Shown here: piece by piece, positions 15,810 to 22,679 of the stretch
How the letters are laid out: each line of letters begins with the position of its first letter
Numbering within the stretch: position 1 is the stretch's first letter
Source: Albidovulum sp.
Lineage (GTDB): Bacteria > Pseudomonadota > Alphaproteobacteria > Rhodobacterales > Rhodobacteraceae
Assembly (NCBI GenBank): GCA_030837825.1
Contig: JAUQYB010000134.1
Span: forward strand, 1-27,780
DNA: 27,780 nt
Direction of reading: 5' to 3'
Notes under the pieces: model-generated
The model's database searches: none
Told to the model about the DNA's origin: nothing
The model's input: the letters and a program-made list of their open reading frames with translations, nothing else
Made by a program: the position numbers and the translations under genes

Positions 15810-16699
15810 GGTCCGATATCTCCCGAAACGTGGTTGGCGGCGGCGGCGAGGGCCGCGTGAAGGGCCGCGGCGCGGTTCCCGCCGCGCCGTTCGGCGACGA
15901 TGTGGGCGGCCATGAACGTGTCGCCCGCGCCGGTGATCCGGGTTACCGGCACCTCGGGCGGCTCGGCCGTCAGGATGCCCTCCGGCGCACCATCGGCGCT
16001 GACCCGCGCACCGTCGGTGACAAGGACGCGGGCGGCGCCGCGCGCGAGAAGCCCCTCGGCCGCCTCGGGCGCAGTGGCGAAGCGGCGTTGGCAGAGACGG
16101 CCGGCCTCCTCGAGGTTGACATAGAGCGTGGCGCGCCCGGCCGGCAGGAGCGGCAGGAGCCGTTCTGCCTTGCCGGGCGAGGCGGGCGCCACGCGCAGGT
16201 CGGCCGCGGCGAAGAGTGGCGAGGCGGCGATCTCGGCCAAAAGCCCCTGCGTGAGGTTGCCGTCGAGCGCGACGGGCCCTGCCCAGGGTGCCCGTGCCGA
16301 GCCGAGCCTGCCGTCGCCGAGGGGGCGCAGGATCCTGTCGCCGGCGGCCTCGAGCGAATGGGCGTCGCCGATGGCGGCGACAAGCCCGTTGCCGTCTTCG
16401 ACCGCCATGTATCGGTCGGTCGGCAGGTCGTCGGAGCGATAGAGGTGGTCGGTCAGAAGCCCGAGGCGGCGGCAGGCTGCCACAAGCTCGTCGCCCTCGG
16501 CGTCCCGGCCGATCGCGCTGAGAAGCGCGGGGCAAAGCCCGAACCGCGCCAGCGTCACGGCGATGTTGAGCGCGACCCCGCCGGGCGCCCGGGTGATCCG
16601 CCCCGGCACGTCGGCGCCGACGGCCATGTGGGCGGGGGTGCGGCCGATGATGTCCCACAGGACCGAGCCGATGCAGAGGATGTCGGGGGGCGAGCGCAT
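15806..16699 (-). CDS. psuK: PfkB-family carbohydrate kinase, pseudouridine kinase
   Basis: This 297-residue ribokinase-like enzyme has the N-terminal signature GGVALNIAVTLARFG at about 40-54. The C-terminal motif ITGAGDTFMAAHIV carries the anion-hole GAGD at 257-260, with Asp260 as catalytic base. PfkB kinases phosphorylate a range of sugars and nucleosides. The 4-base overlap with psuG makes pseudouridine the likely substrate, giving pseudouridine 5'-phosphate. The cupin gene ends 46 bases upstream on the same strand and may share the transcript. Confidence 0.87.
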   Translation of the reverse strand: MRSPPDILCIGSVLWDIIGRTPAHMAVGADVPGRITRAPGGVALNIAVTLARFGLCPALLSAIGRDAEGDELVAACRRLGLLTDHLYRSDDLPTDRYMAVEDGNGLVAAIGDAHSLEAAGDRILRPLGDGRLGSARAPWAGPVALDGNLTQGLLAEIAASPLFAAADLRVAPASPGKAERLLPLLPAGRATLYVNLEEAGRLCQRRFATAPEAAEGLLARGAARVLVTDGARVSADGAPEGILTAEPPEVPVTRITGAGDTFMAAHIVAERRGGNRAAALHAALAAAANHVSGDIGP

Positions 16700-16745
16700 G
16701 CCGTTCCTTGCCGCGAAACCGCCGGGCAGGCAAGCGCCGGCCGCC

Positions 16746-17081
16746 TCAGCCGCGCAACCGGTAGCGGTCGGGTTCCTCGAAGACGTCCATGACGACGGTG
16801 CCGGCGGGAATGCGCGCCGAATGCACCGTGCCCGCGGCGATGTCGTAGGGCTCTCCCGGGCCGTAGCGCCGGGTCACGCCGTTGAGGGTCAGTTCGATCG
16901 CCCCCTCCAGCACCGTGCCCCACTGGCCCTTGTGGGAATGCGGCGGCAGATCGAAATCCTTCAGGAAGGTGAAGAACACCACCAACCCCGCATCCGACCG
17001 CACGGCATTGGTCCGGACGGCGTCGTCGGGAAAGGGCAGGTCGAGCGCGGGCAGGGCGCGGATGAAGGCGGGCAGCGGCAT
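16746..17081 (-). CDS. Small cupin-domain protein
   Basis: This 111-residue single-domain cupin has motif 1 as PPHSHKGQWGTVLEGAIELTLNG (about 46-68). Motif 2 is YGPGEPYDIAAGTVHSARIPAG (about 73-94). The His, His, Gln/Glu and His residues could bind a metal. Cupins this size range from sugar isomerases to oxygenases and sensors, so I do not assign a reaction. I take the ATG at 17081, preceded by AAAGGA about eight bases upstream; the frame continues to 17135 without support. It lies between tetR and psuK on the same strand. Confidence 0.8.
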   Translation of the reverse strand: MPLPAFIRALPALDLPFPDDAVRTNAVRSDAGLVVFFTFLKDFDLPPHSHKGQWGTVLEGAIELTLNGVTRRYGPGEPYDIAAGTVHSARIPAGTVVMDVFEEPDRYRLRG

Positions 17082-17161
17082 CGGTCGGTCCTTTCGACTG
17101 GCCGGCGCATCGTGCCCAGAGCCGGCCCCGGACACAAGCCGCCGCCACCTCCGACGCGGCC

Positions 17162-17791
17162 TCAGTTGGGCAGCGGCTGGAAGGTCTGCTTCACGAACTG
17201 CCGGAAGAGCAGGATCTGCCCGACGACCATCTGCGGCTCGCCCAGCGCCTTGCCCATGACGATCCCGCCCTCCACCACGGTCGAGACCATGTCGGCCAGC
17301 GCGTCGAGATCGACCTCATCGCGCGGCGGATAGAGGGCGGCGATCCCGTCGAAGACGCCCCTGAACCGCGCCCGCCAGCCGAGAACCGCCCGGCGGTTCA
17401 GCTCGCGCACCTCGGCGTCGAAAAGCCGGTCCTGATAGGCCGCGGTGGCGACGATGCAGCCGGGATGGCCGTTCGGAATGTCGGCCAGCATCTCGGCCAT
17501 GAGCTTGAGGCCGATCAGCGCCGAATGCAGCGGATCGTCGCTCAGCTCGCCCGCGCGGGACCAGAGCCCGTCGAAAATCTCGTCCTCGACGGCGATGTGG
17601 CGTTCGATCAGCGCGCGGGCGAGCGCGCTCTTGTCGGGGAAGTGGTAGAAGAAGCCGCCCTTGGTGAGGTCGGCGGCGACGACGATCTCCTCGATCGAGG
17701 TGGCGTCGAATCCCTTCTGGAGGATCGCCGCCTGGGCAATGTCGAGGATGCGGGCCCGGGTTTCCGGGCCCTTGCAGGCGTTACGGGGCAT
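17162..17791 (-). CDS. TetR/AcrR family transcriptional regulator
   Basis: This 209-residue protein has the N-terminal TetR helix-turn-helix (TRARILDIAQAAILQKGFDA, then IEEIVVAADLTKGGFFYHFPDKSAL) at about residues 10-58. The ligand-binding C-terminal half contains the HPGCIVATAAYQ segment, with a cysteine resembling the reactive or structural Cys of AcuR/NemR-type members. The start at 17791 has AGGAG about 11 bases upstream, slightly far. It is divergent from the homocysteine methyltransferase gene, with a palindromic site in between. It could therefore control itself, that gene, or the cupin-psuKG genes downstream on its own strand. Target and ligand are unknown. Confidence 0.88.
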   Translation of the reverse strand: MPRNACKGPETRARILDIAQAAILQKGFDATSIEEIVVAADLTKGGFFYHFPDKSALARALIERHIAVEDEIFDGLWSRAGELSDDPLHSALIGLKLMAEMLADIPNGHPGCIVATAAYQDRLFDAEVRELNRRAVLGWRARFRGVFDGIAALYPPRDEVDLDALADMVSTVVEGGIVMGKALGEPQMVVGQILLFRQFVKQTFQPLPN

Positions 17792-17818
17792 CTTGCGCGT
17801 TTCTCCTGAAATGAACTG

Positions 17819-17839
17819 TACCGCCGGTAAGGTTTTACC
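17819..17839. promoter_or_regulatory. Overlapping palindromes, likely TetR operator
   Basis: TACCG-C-CGGTA (17819-17829) overlaps GGTAA-GGTT-TTACC (17826-17839), two perfect 5-bp-arm dyads. They lie 28-48 bases upstream of the tetR start, in the 203-base gap to the divergent gene. Position and symmetry fit TetR autoregulation. Confidence 0.5.
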
Positions 17840-17994
17840 TGTCCCGGCGTCCGGCGCGGGCCGGCGGCGGACTCGATACAACATTGGAACGCAAACGATT
17901 TTTCTGAAACGATCCTATCTATACCACGTTCCCGGTTTCGCGAAAAGCGACGATCCGCTAGGTCTTTCGGCCTGTTGTTTCGATGGAGAATTGA

Positions 17995-18945
17995 ATGACT
18001 TCTTTGAGAACCCGCGCGCTTCGGGCGCGCATGGCCGAACGCATTTGGCTGACGGACGGCGGGCTCGAGACCACGCTGATCTTCCACGATGGTGTCGAGC
18101 TGCCGCATTTCGCCTCCTTCCCGCTTCTCGCGGACGCGGCGGGGCGGTCCCGGCTTCACGCCTACTTCCGGCGCTACCTGGCGCAGGCGCGGCGTCACGG
18201 CGCGGGCTTCGTGCTCGATACCGTGACCTGGCGCTCGGGCGCGGGCTGGGGCGGGATCATCGGCCTGTCGCCGGACGAGATCGACCGGGTGAACCGCGAC
18301 GCCGTGGTCTTCGCGCGCGATCTGGCGACCTCCGCCGATGCGGCCCCGGCTGGGATCCTGGTGAACGGCGTGGTCGGGCCGCATGGCGATGCCTATGCGC
18401 CGGACCGCTTCCTGACCGTCGCCGAGGCCGAGGAGGCGCACGGGCGCCAGGTCCGCACCCTGGCCGCGGCCGGCGTCGACCTGGTGACCGCGACCACGAT
18501 CGCCAGCGCCGCCGAAGGCATCGGCATCGCCCGCGCCGCGCTCATGGCCGATGTGCCGGTCGTGGTCTCGTTCACGGTCGAGACGGATGGCCGCCTCGTC
18601 ACCGGCCAGCCGCTCGGCGAGGCGATTGCCGAGACCGAGGCCGCGACCGGCGGCTGGGTGGCCTGGTATGGCGTCAACTGCGCCCATCCCGACCACTTCC
18701 GTCCGGTACTGGCGGGCGACTGGACGGAACGCATCGGCATGGTCCGCGCCAATGCCTCGCGCAAGAGCCATGCCGAGCTTGACGCGGCGACCGAGCTTGA
18801 CGCCGGCGATCCGGCCGAGCTTGCCGGCGACTACCGCGCGCTGATGGCGCTTCTGCCGGGGCTGCGGGTGCTGGGCGGCTGCTGCGGCACCGACCTGAGT
18901 CATGTCGGCGCCATCGGCCAGCGCTGCGTGCACGCGGCGGCCTGA
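17995..18945 (+). CDS. Homocysteine S-methyltransferase family protein
   Basis: This 316-residue protein has the (beta/alpha)8 barrel of the Hcy/betaine methyltransferase family. The N-terminal ITERIW-type motif is WLTDGGLETTLIFHDG (about 18-33). The zinc ligands are Cys229 (YGVNCAHPDHF) and the Cys pair at 296-297 (LGGCCGTDLSHV), all three intact. Other conserved parts are DTVTWR and VSFTVETDGRL. Such stand-alone enzymes transfer a methyl group from S-methylmethionine, betaine or related donors to homocysteine, forming methionine; the donor here is unknown. GGAGA about six bases upstream supports the ATG. It is divergent from tetR and followed 30 bases later by a DUF1127 gene. Confidence 0.9.
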   Translation: MTSLRTRALRARMAERIWLTDGGLETTLIFHDGVELPHFASFPLLADAAGRSRLHAYFRRYLAQARRHGAGFVLDTVTWRSGAGWGGIIGLSPDEIDRVNRDAVVFARDLATSADAAPAGILVNGVVGPHGDAYAPDRFLTVAEAEEAHGRQVRTLAAAGVDLVTATTIASAAEGIGIARAALMADVPVVVSFTVETDGRLVTGQPLGEAIAETEAATGGWVAWYGVNCAHPDHFRPVLAGDWTERIGMVRANASRKSHAELDAATELDAGDPAELAGDYRALMALLPGLRVLGGCCGTDLSHVGAIGQRCVHAAA

Positions 18946-18975
18946 ACCGGACCGGACATCCGAAAGGAGTGAGAG

Positions 18976-19137
18976 ATGATTCAACCGATACGCAAGGCAT
19001 GGCAGGAATGGCAGGCGCAGCGCCGGTTCCGTCGCTGCACGGCCGACCTGCCGGACTACCTCCTGCGCGACCTCGGCCTTGAACGCGACCGGGTGGGGCG
19101 GGCGGTGATGCGCCATGTCCTGCCGCCGCGCCAGTAG
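18976..19137 (+). CDS. DUF1127 (YjiS-like) small Arg-rich protein
   Basis: This 53-residue gene has AAGGAG six bases before the ATG. The protein reads MIQPIRKAWQEWQAQRRF, then RRCTADLPDYLLRDLGLERD, then RVGRAVMRHVLPPRQ. The W-x-x-x-R-R-x-x-x-x-L-x-x-L-x-D-x-x-L-x-D-L-G-L-x-R pattern is the DUF1127 signature. In Rhodobacter and Agrobacterium such proteins affect RNA turnover, stress response and phosphate or carbon metabolism. It lies between the methyltransferase and another small gene, upstream of rpsB, and probably forms a two-gene unit with the next one. Confidence 0.85.
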   Translation: MIQPIRKAWQEWQAQRRFRRCTADLPDYLLRDLGLERDRVGRAVMRHVLPPRQ

Positions 19138-19149
19138 GGGAGGCGGATC

Positions 19150-19305
19150 ATGCGTCTTTCCCGACTGCGGCAGCGCATCCTGTCGGCGATGATGGGGCGG
19201 CTTGGCGTCATGCCGCCCCCCGATCCCGACGACCCCCGCGACGCCGGCTTCGTGCGCGACACGCGGGACATCTGCGAGACCGGCGAGAACGGGACCTCGG
19301 GCTGA
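19150..19305 (+). CDS. Small hypothetical protein (51 residues)
   Basis: The ATG at 19150 follows AGGGGAGG by six bases, one of the strongest ribosome sites in the window, and it begins 12 bases after the DUF1127 stop. The protein starts MRLSRLRQRILSAMMGRLGV, an amphipathic basic segment. It continues with an acidic, Pro/Asp-rich tail (PPPDPDDPRDAGFVRDTRDI, then CETGENGTSG). Codon third positions are GC-rich like neighbouring genes. I do not recognise a family. The basic-head, acidic-tail design and position suggest a partner or paralogue-like companion of the DUF1127 protein; this is inference. Confidence 0.6.
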   Translation: MRLSRLRQRILSAMMGRLGVMPPPDPDDPRDAGFVRDTRDICETGENGTSG

Positions 19306-19365
19306 CACCGGCACCTCCCGGGCCGCACCCGTCGCGGCCCGGCGGCGCCGGACGGGGAAGGGGGG

Positions 19366-19394
19366 TTGCCTTTCTTCCCCGTTTGCCGTATGCG
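19366..19394 (+). promoter_or_regulatory. rpsB: Candidate rpsB promoter
   Basis: TTGCCT (19366-19371) and TATGCG (19389-19394) are separated by exactly 17 bases. Initiation near 19401 would give a leader of about 110 bases before the rpsB ATG. Confidence 0.55.
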
Positions 19395-19418
19395 CCCCCC
19401 ACTTCACAGGCGAAGCTT

Positions 19419-19496
19419 GGGCCTTTCGGGGAGAAATCCCGACAAGGTCCGCCGGTTGGGGGCGATCCCTGATGGCTTCGCCGAGGCGCAAACCGG
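19419..19496 (+). promoter_or_regulatory. rpsB: Structured rpsB leader, possible S2 autoregulatory site
   Basis: Two nested structures occupy the leader. The first is a stem at 19419-19450: GGGCCTT pairs with AAGGTCC (one G-U), then TCGGG pairs with CCCGA after a bulged C, closing an AGAAA-type loop. The second is CCGGTT (19452-19457) pairing with AACCGG (19491-19496), enclosing an inner hairpin GGCGA / TCGCC (19461-19465, 19478-19482). The outer stem ends directly before the AAAGGAA ribosome site, so opening or closing it could control initiation. Autoregulation by S2 is known in other bacteria; here it is inference. Confidence 0.5.
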
Positions 19497-19509
19497 AAAG
19501 GAAATGGAC

Positions 19510-20268
19510 ATGGCGCTCCCCGATTTCTCGATGCGTCAGCTTCTGGAAGCTGGCGTTCACTACGGTCACCAGACCCAGCGCTGGAACCCGCGGATGGCCG
19601 AATACATCTACGGCGACCGCAACGGCATCCACATCATCGACCTGACGCAGACCGTGCCGATGCTCGACGCGGCGCTGAACGTGATCCGCGAGACGGTGGC
19701 CAAGGGCGGCCGCATCCTCTTCGTCGGCACCAAGCGGCAGGCGCAGAAGCCGGTCGCCGAGGCGGCCGAGAAATGCGCGCAATACTACATGAACCACCGC
19801 TGGCTCGGCGGCACGCTGACCAACTGGAAGACCGTTTCCCAGTCGATCAGCCGGCTGAAGCAGATCGACGAGGTTCTGGGCGGCGGCGCCGCGGGCCTGA
19901 CCAAGAAGGAACGGCTCGGCATGGAGCGCGAGCAGGCCAAGCTCCAGGCCGCGCTCGGCGGCATCCGCGAGATGGGCGGCCTGCCGGACCTGATCTTCGT
20001 CATCGACGTGAACAAGGAAGACCTCGCCATCCTCGAGGCGCAGAAGCTCGGCATTCCGGTCGTGGCGGTGGTCGACACCAACTGCTCGCCCAAGGGTGTC
20101 GACTACGTGATCCCCGGCAACGACGACGCTGCCCGCGCCATCGCGCTTTACTGCGACCTCGTCAGCCGTGCAGCGCTTGACGGCATGTCGGCGCAGATGG
20201 GTGCGGCCGGCATCGACCTCGGCGCGCTGGAAGAGGCGCCGGCGGAAGAGACCGTCGCCGAGGCCTGA
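19510..20268 (+). CDS. rpsB: 30S ribosomal protein S2
   Basis: This 252-residue S2 protein has the canonical N-terminus [20 protein letters not shown] and signatures [50 protein letters not shown] and [20 protein letters not shown]2 is an assembly and initiation-relevant protein of the small subunit. The C-terminus carries a short acidic extension ([12 protein letters not shown]). The ATG at 19510 is chosen because AAAGGAA at 19497-19503 is seven bases upstream; the in-frame ATG at 19504 abuts it. tsf follows after 122 bases on the same strand, the usual rpsB-tsf operon. Confidence 0.97.
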   Translation: MALPDFSMRQLLEAGVHYGHQTQRWNPRMAEYIYGDRNGIHIIDLTQTVPMLDAALNVIRETVAKGGRILFVGTKRQAQKPVAEAAEKCAQYYMNHRWLGGTLTNWKTVSQSISRLKQIDEVLGGGAAGLTKKERLGMEREQAKLQAALGGIREMGGLPDLIFVIDVNKEDLAILEAQKLGIPVVAVVDTNCSPKGVDYVIPGNDDAARAIALYCDLVSRAALDGMSAQMGAAGIDLGALEEAPAEETVAEA

Positions 20269-20390
20269 CAAGGCCGATACCCGACGGGCAGGGGGCCTGC
20301 GTGCCTCCGCTCTGCCGCTCACAGGGCGATGGCGCGTCCCCCGCCCGACCCACCTGAAGTTGCCCATCCGAAGTTGAAGGAGAGCCGGAC

Positions 20391-21278
20391 ATGGCGATCA
20401 CCGCACAAATGGTGAAGGAACTGCGCGACACCACCGGCGCAGGCATGATGGATGCGAAGAAGGCCCTGACCGAGACCGACGGCGACATGGAAGCCGCGGT
20501 CGACTGGCTGCGCACCAAGGGCCTTGCCAAGGCAGCCAAGAAGTCGGGCCGGGTCGCGGCCGAGGGGCTCGTCGGCATCGCGGTCAGCGACGGCCGGGGT
20601 GTCGCCATCGAGATCAACTCGGAAACCGACTTCGTGGCCAAGAATGCCGACTTCCAGCAGATGGTCCGCGACATCACCGATCTGGCGCTGCAGACCGGGG
20701 AAAGCGTCGAGGTCCTGCGCGCCACCCATCTGAACGGCACCCCGGTCGAGGAGGTCGTCACCGAGGCGATCGCGCGGATCGGCGAGAACATGAACCTGCG
20801 ACGGATGCATGTGCTGGAGGGCGACACCGTCGTTTCCTACGTCCACAACGCCGCCGCCGAGGGCATGGGCAAGATCGGCGTCCTGGTCGCGCTGAAGGGC
20901 CCGAAGGACAAGGCCGCGGCGATCGGCAAGCAGATCGCGATGCACGTCGCCGCGACCGCGCCCGCCTCGCTCAGCGAGGCAGACCTTCCCCCCGCGCTGA
21001 TCGAGCGGGAAAAGGCGGTGCTGACCGAACAGGCGCGCGAGTCGGGCAAGCCCGAGGCGGTCATCGAGAAGATGATCGTCGGCCGGATGGCGAAGTTCTT
21101 CGAGGAAGTCACCCTGCTCGGCCAGAAGTTCGTGATCAACCCCGACATCACCGTGGCCCAGGCCGCCCGGGATGCCGGGGTCGAGGTCACCGGCTTTGCC
21201 CGCGTCGCCGTCGGCGAGGGCATCGAGAAGGAGAAGGAGGACTTCGCCGCCGAGGTCGCCAAGACCCGCGGCGCCTGA
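20391..21278 (+). CDS. tsf: Elongation factor Ts
   Basis: This 295-residue factor exchanges GDP for GTP on EF-Tu. The N-terminal UBA-like domain ([40 protein letters not shown]) is followed by the core with the [10 protein letters not shown] motif that inserts into EF-Tu. The two-lobed core continues through [32 protein letters not shown] and the C-terminal [17 protein letters not shown]. Length matches proteobacterial EF-Ts. AAGGAG eight bases before the ATG supports the start. A rho-independent terminator lies about 40 bases after the stop. Confidence 0.97.
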   Translation: MAITAQMVKELRDTTGAGMMDAKKALTETDGDMEAAVDWLRTKGLAKAAKKSGRVAAEGLVGIAVSDGRGVAIEINSETDFVAKNADFQQMVRDITDLALQTGESVEVLRATHLNGTPVEEVVTEAIARIGENMNLRRMHVLEGDTVVSYVHNAAAEGMGKIGVLVALKGPKDKAAAIGKQIAMHVAATAPASLSEADLPPALIEREKAVLTEQARESGKPEAVIEKMIVGRMAKFFEEVTLLGQKFVINPDITVAQAARDAGVEVTGFARVAVGEGIEKEKEDFAAEVAKTRGA

Positions 21279-21319
21279 GCCCCGTCTCTGACCGGACCCG
21301 GCTTCTGTCGAGACCCCGA

Positions 21320-21344
21320 GGGGCCGCCATCGCGCGGCCCCTTT
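21320..21344 (+). terminator. Rho-independent terminator of rpsB-tsf
   Basis: A perfect 8-bp stem GGGGCCGC / GCGGCCCC with a six-base loop is followed by TTT, 41 bases after the tsf stop. The T-run is short but the stem is GC-only. Confidence 0.75.
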
Positions 21345-21369
21345 CTGCTGGCGATCCGCCCACCGGCGG

Positions 21370-21409
21370 AAAAAAGGCGGTGCGCATCCCGTCGGGGATA
21401 CGCACCGCC
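21370..21409 (-). terminator. Minus-strand terminator with long stem
   Basis: On the minus strand GGCGGTGCG pairs with CGCACCGCC (9 bp). After one mismatch, ATCCC pairs with GGGAT over a CGAC loop, and TTTTTT follows. It lies 276 bases beyond the luxR stop and faces the tsf terminator. It ends either the luxR transcript or an unannotated RNA in the gap. Confidence 0.85.
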
Positions 21410-21685
21410 CATGAAGCGCGCCAGCACCTGTTGGGGATGAGGACAGGGCGCGTCTGGTGCCGGGACTGCCGGATGGACAATACATCCGACAGGCCCAGCG
21501 TCCGGTTTCCCGGGCTGCCCTTTCCCCCGCAAATCGCAGGTTGGTCCGGGCCGCTGTTCCTGGCCAATGCCACCACTCACGGAACTATCGGAGTATTGCC
21601 AGCTTGCCCGGCATTCCGGAAGTCAGGGAATCCTTACCCTACGGAAATTCCATGCAAAGAACCGCGGTGTGCCGGCGGCCGTGCG
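21410..21685 (-). other. Unexplained 276-base gap between luxR and its terminator
   Basis: No convincing protein gene fits on either strand: short minus-strand frames stop quickly or lack a ribosome site. Visible structure includes a CGGATG / CATCCG hairpin (21470-21488) and GGAA-A-TTCC (21643-21651). The sequence is less GC-rich near 21570-21660 than its neighbours. It could be a long luxR 3' UTR or hold a minus-strand sRNA that uses the 21370-21409 terminator. I found no clear promoter for such an RNA. Confidence 0.35.
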
Positions 21686-22459
21686 TCATGCCGGCAGCAC
21701 GAAAATCTGGTTCTGGAACGAGGCCTTGAGCACCGCCTGGGCGGTCGTCTCGACGTCGAGCGCCTCGCGGGCGAGCCGGAGGTGCTTTTCCACCGTGGCC
21801 GAGGTCAGGCCCATGATCGTGGCGATGTCCTGCGTGGTCTTGCCGTCGCCCACCCATTCCAGCGCCTCGCGCTGGCGCGGCGTCAGCGCCCGGCGGGAGG
21901 AGGCGAAGGGCATCGCGGTGATCCTGAGATGGGTCAGGTTGTTGATCACCGTGATCTCGCGGCCGTGTTCGCTCCAGATCGCATCGACCTCGTGCTGGCG
22001 CATGCCCGGCCGGGCGCAAAGGCCGATCGCGCCCTTGGCGCGGACCGAAACGTCGCGGAAGCTGATCGAATAGCCGGCGTGGACTCCGTGGCGCTCGTTC
22101 AGCTCGAGGATGCGCTTCTGCGCCGGGGTGAGCTGCCCGGAGGCCGCGACCTCGCCGATCAGCCGCCAGGAACAGGCGCCTTCATTGGCGGCGGCCCATT
22201 TCACCATCGGAGCCTGGGCATAGGCGCCGCTCTGGACGAAGGCGGCAAGGTATTCCTCCGGGTGGTTCGACAGCACCAGCACGTCCTCGGCGCTGCCGAA
22301 GGAATTCGTGGTGCGAAAGCGGGTGAAGCCGTAGAGCAGCCGCGAGAAGCCGTATTCGTCCATCTTCGCCAGATGCAGCGACCAGATTTCCTCGATCGAA
22401 CTCGCCTCGATCACGCGCTCGAGGTGTTCGACAAGTGCGTTGGCGGGGGCGGACATCAT
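21686..22459 (-). CDS. LuxR-family regulator with autoinducer-binding-like domain (solo)
   Basis: This 257-residue protein has an N-terminal autoinducer-binding-like domain (about 10-175). Its C-terminal LuxR helix-turn-helix (about 190-245) includes LTPRQREALEWVGDGKTTQD, IATIMGLTSATVEKHLRLAR and EALDVETTAQAVLKA. In TraR-type receptors the pocket uses Trp57, Tyr61 and Asp70. The matching positions here read PEEY (Y70), F74 and APM (A83 with P84), so the Asp that holds the acyl-homoserine-lactone amide is replaced by Ala. No luxI gene is in the window. It may bind a different ligand or none. The start is at 22459 or at the adjacent ATG 22456 after a GAGG site. Divergent from a flavoprotein gene. 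Confidence 0.87.
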   Translation of the reverse strand: MMSAPANALVEHLERVIEASSIEEIWSLHLAKMDEYGFSRLLYGFTRFRTTNSFGSAEDVLVLSNHPEEYLAAFVQSGAYAQAPMVKWAAANEGACSWRLIGEVAASGQLTPAQKRILELNERHGVHAGYSISFRDVSVRAKGAIGLCARPGMRQHEVDAIWSEHGREITVINNLTHLRITAMPFASSRRALTPRQREALEWVGDGKTTQDIATIMGLTSATVEKHLRLAREALDVETTAQAVLKASFQNQIFVLPA

Positions 22460-22531
22460 CGAGCCTCAATACGACCGGGGTCGCTCGGCCAGGCCGAAAC
22501 GGTTCCTCCGCGCGGACGGACATGCCGACAC

Positions 22532-22542
22532 GACAGCCTGTC
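22532..22542. promoter_or_regulatory. Palindrome in the luxR-flavoprotein divergent gap
   Basis: GACAG-C-CTGTC is a perfect dyad with 5-bp arms. It lies 73 bases before the luxR start and 137 bases before the flavoprotein start. It is a candidate operator for the LuxR protein or another regulator. No good promoter was seen in the rest of the 220-base gap. Confidence 0.35.
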
Positions 22543-22679
22543 CTGCCGTCAGCGAAAGCAAGGCCACAGCTACATCCCCGACCCCTAATTGCCATGTCCG
22601 CGGGATTCTGTCGAGAGTTGCCCTTTCCCTTTCCACCGGGCCTGTTACCTATGGGCGCGATCAGAAATCGGGGCAGAAG

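Noticed and set aside
17608..20367. Minus-strand open frame of about 919 codons
   Set aside because: Spans tetR, methyltransferase, DUF1127 and rpsB on the opposite strand or other frames, lacks domains, and is Arg/His-rich; a composition artefact.
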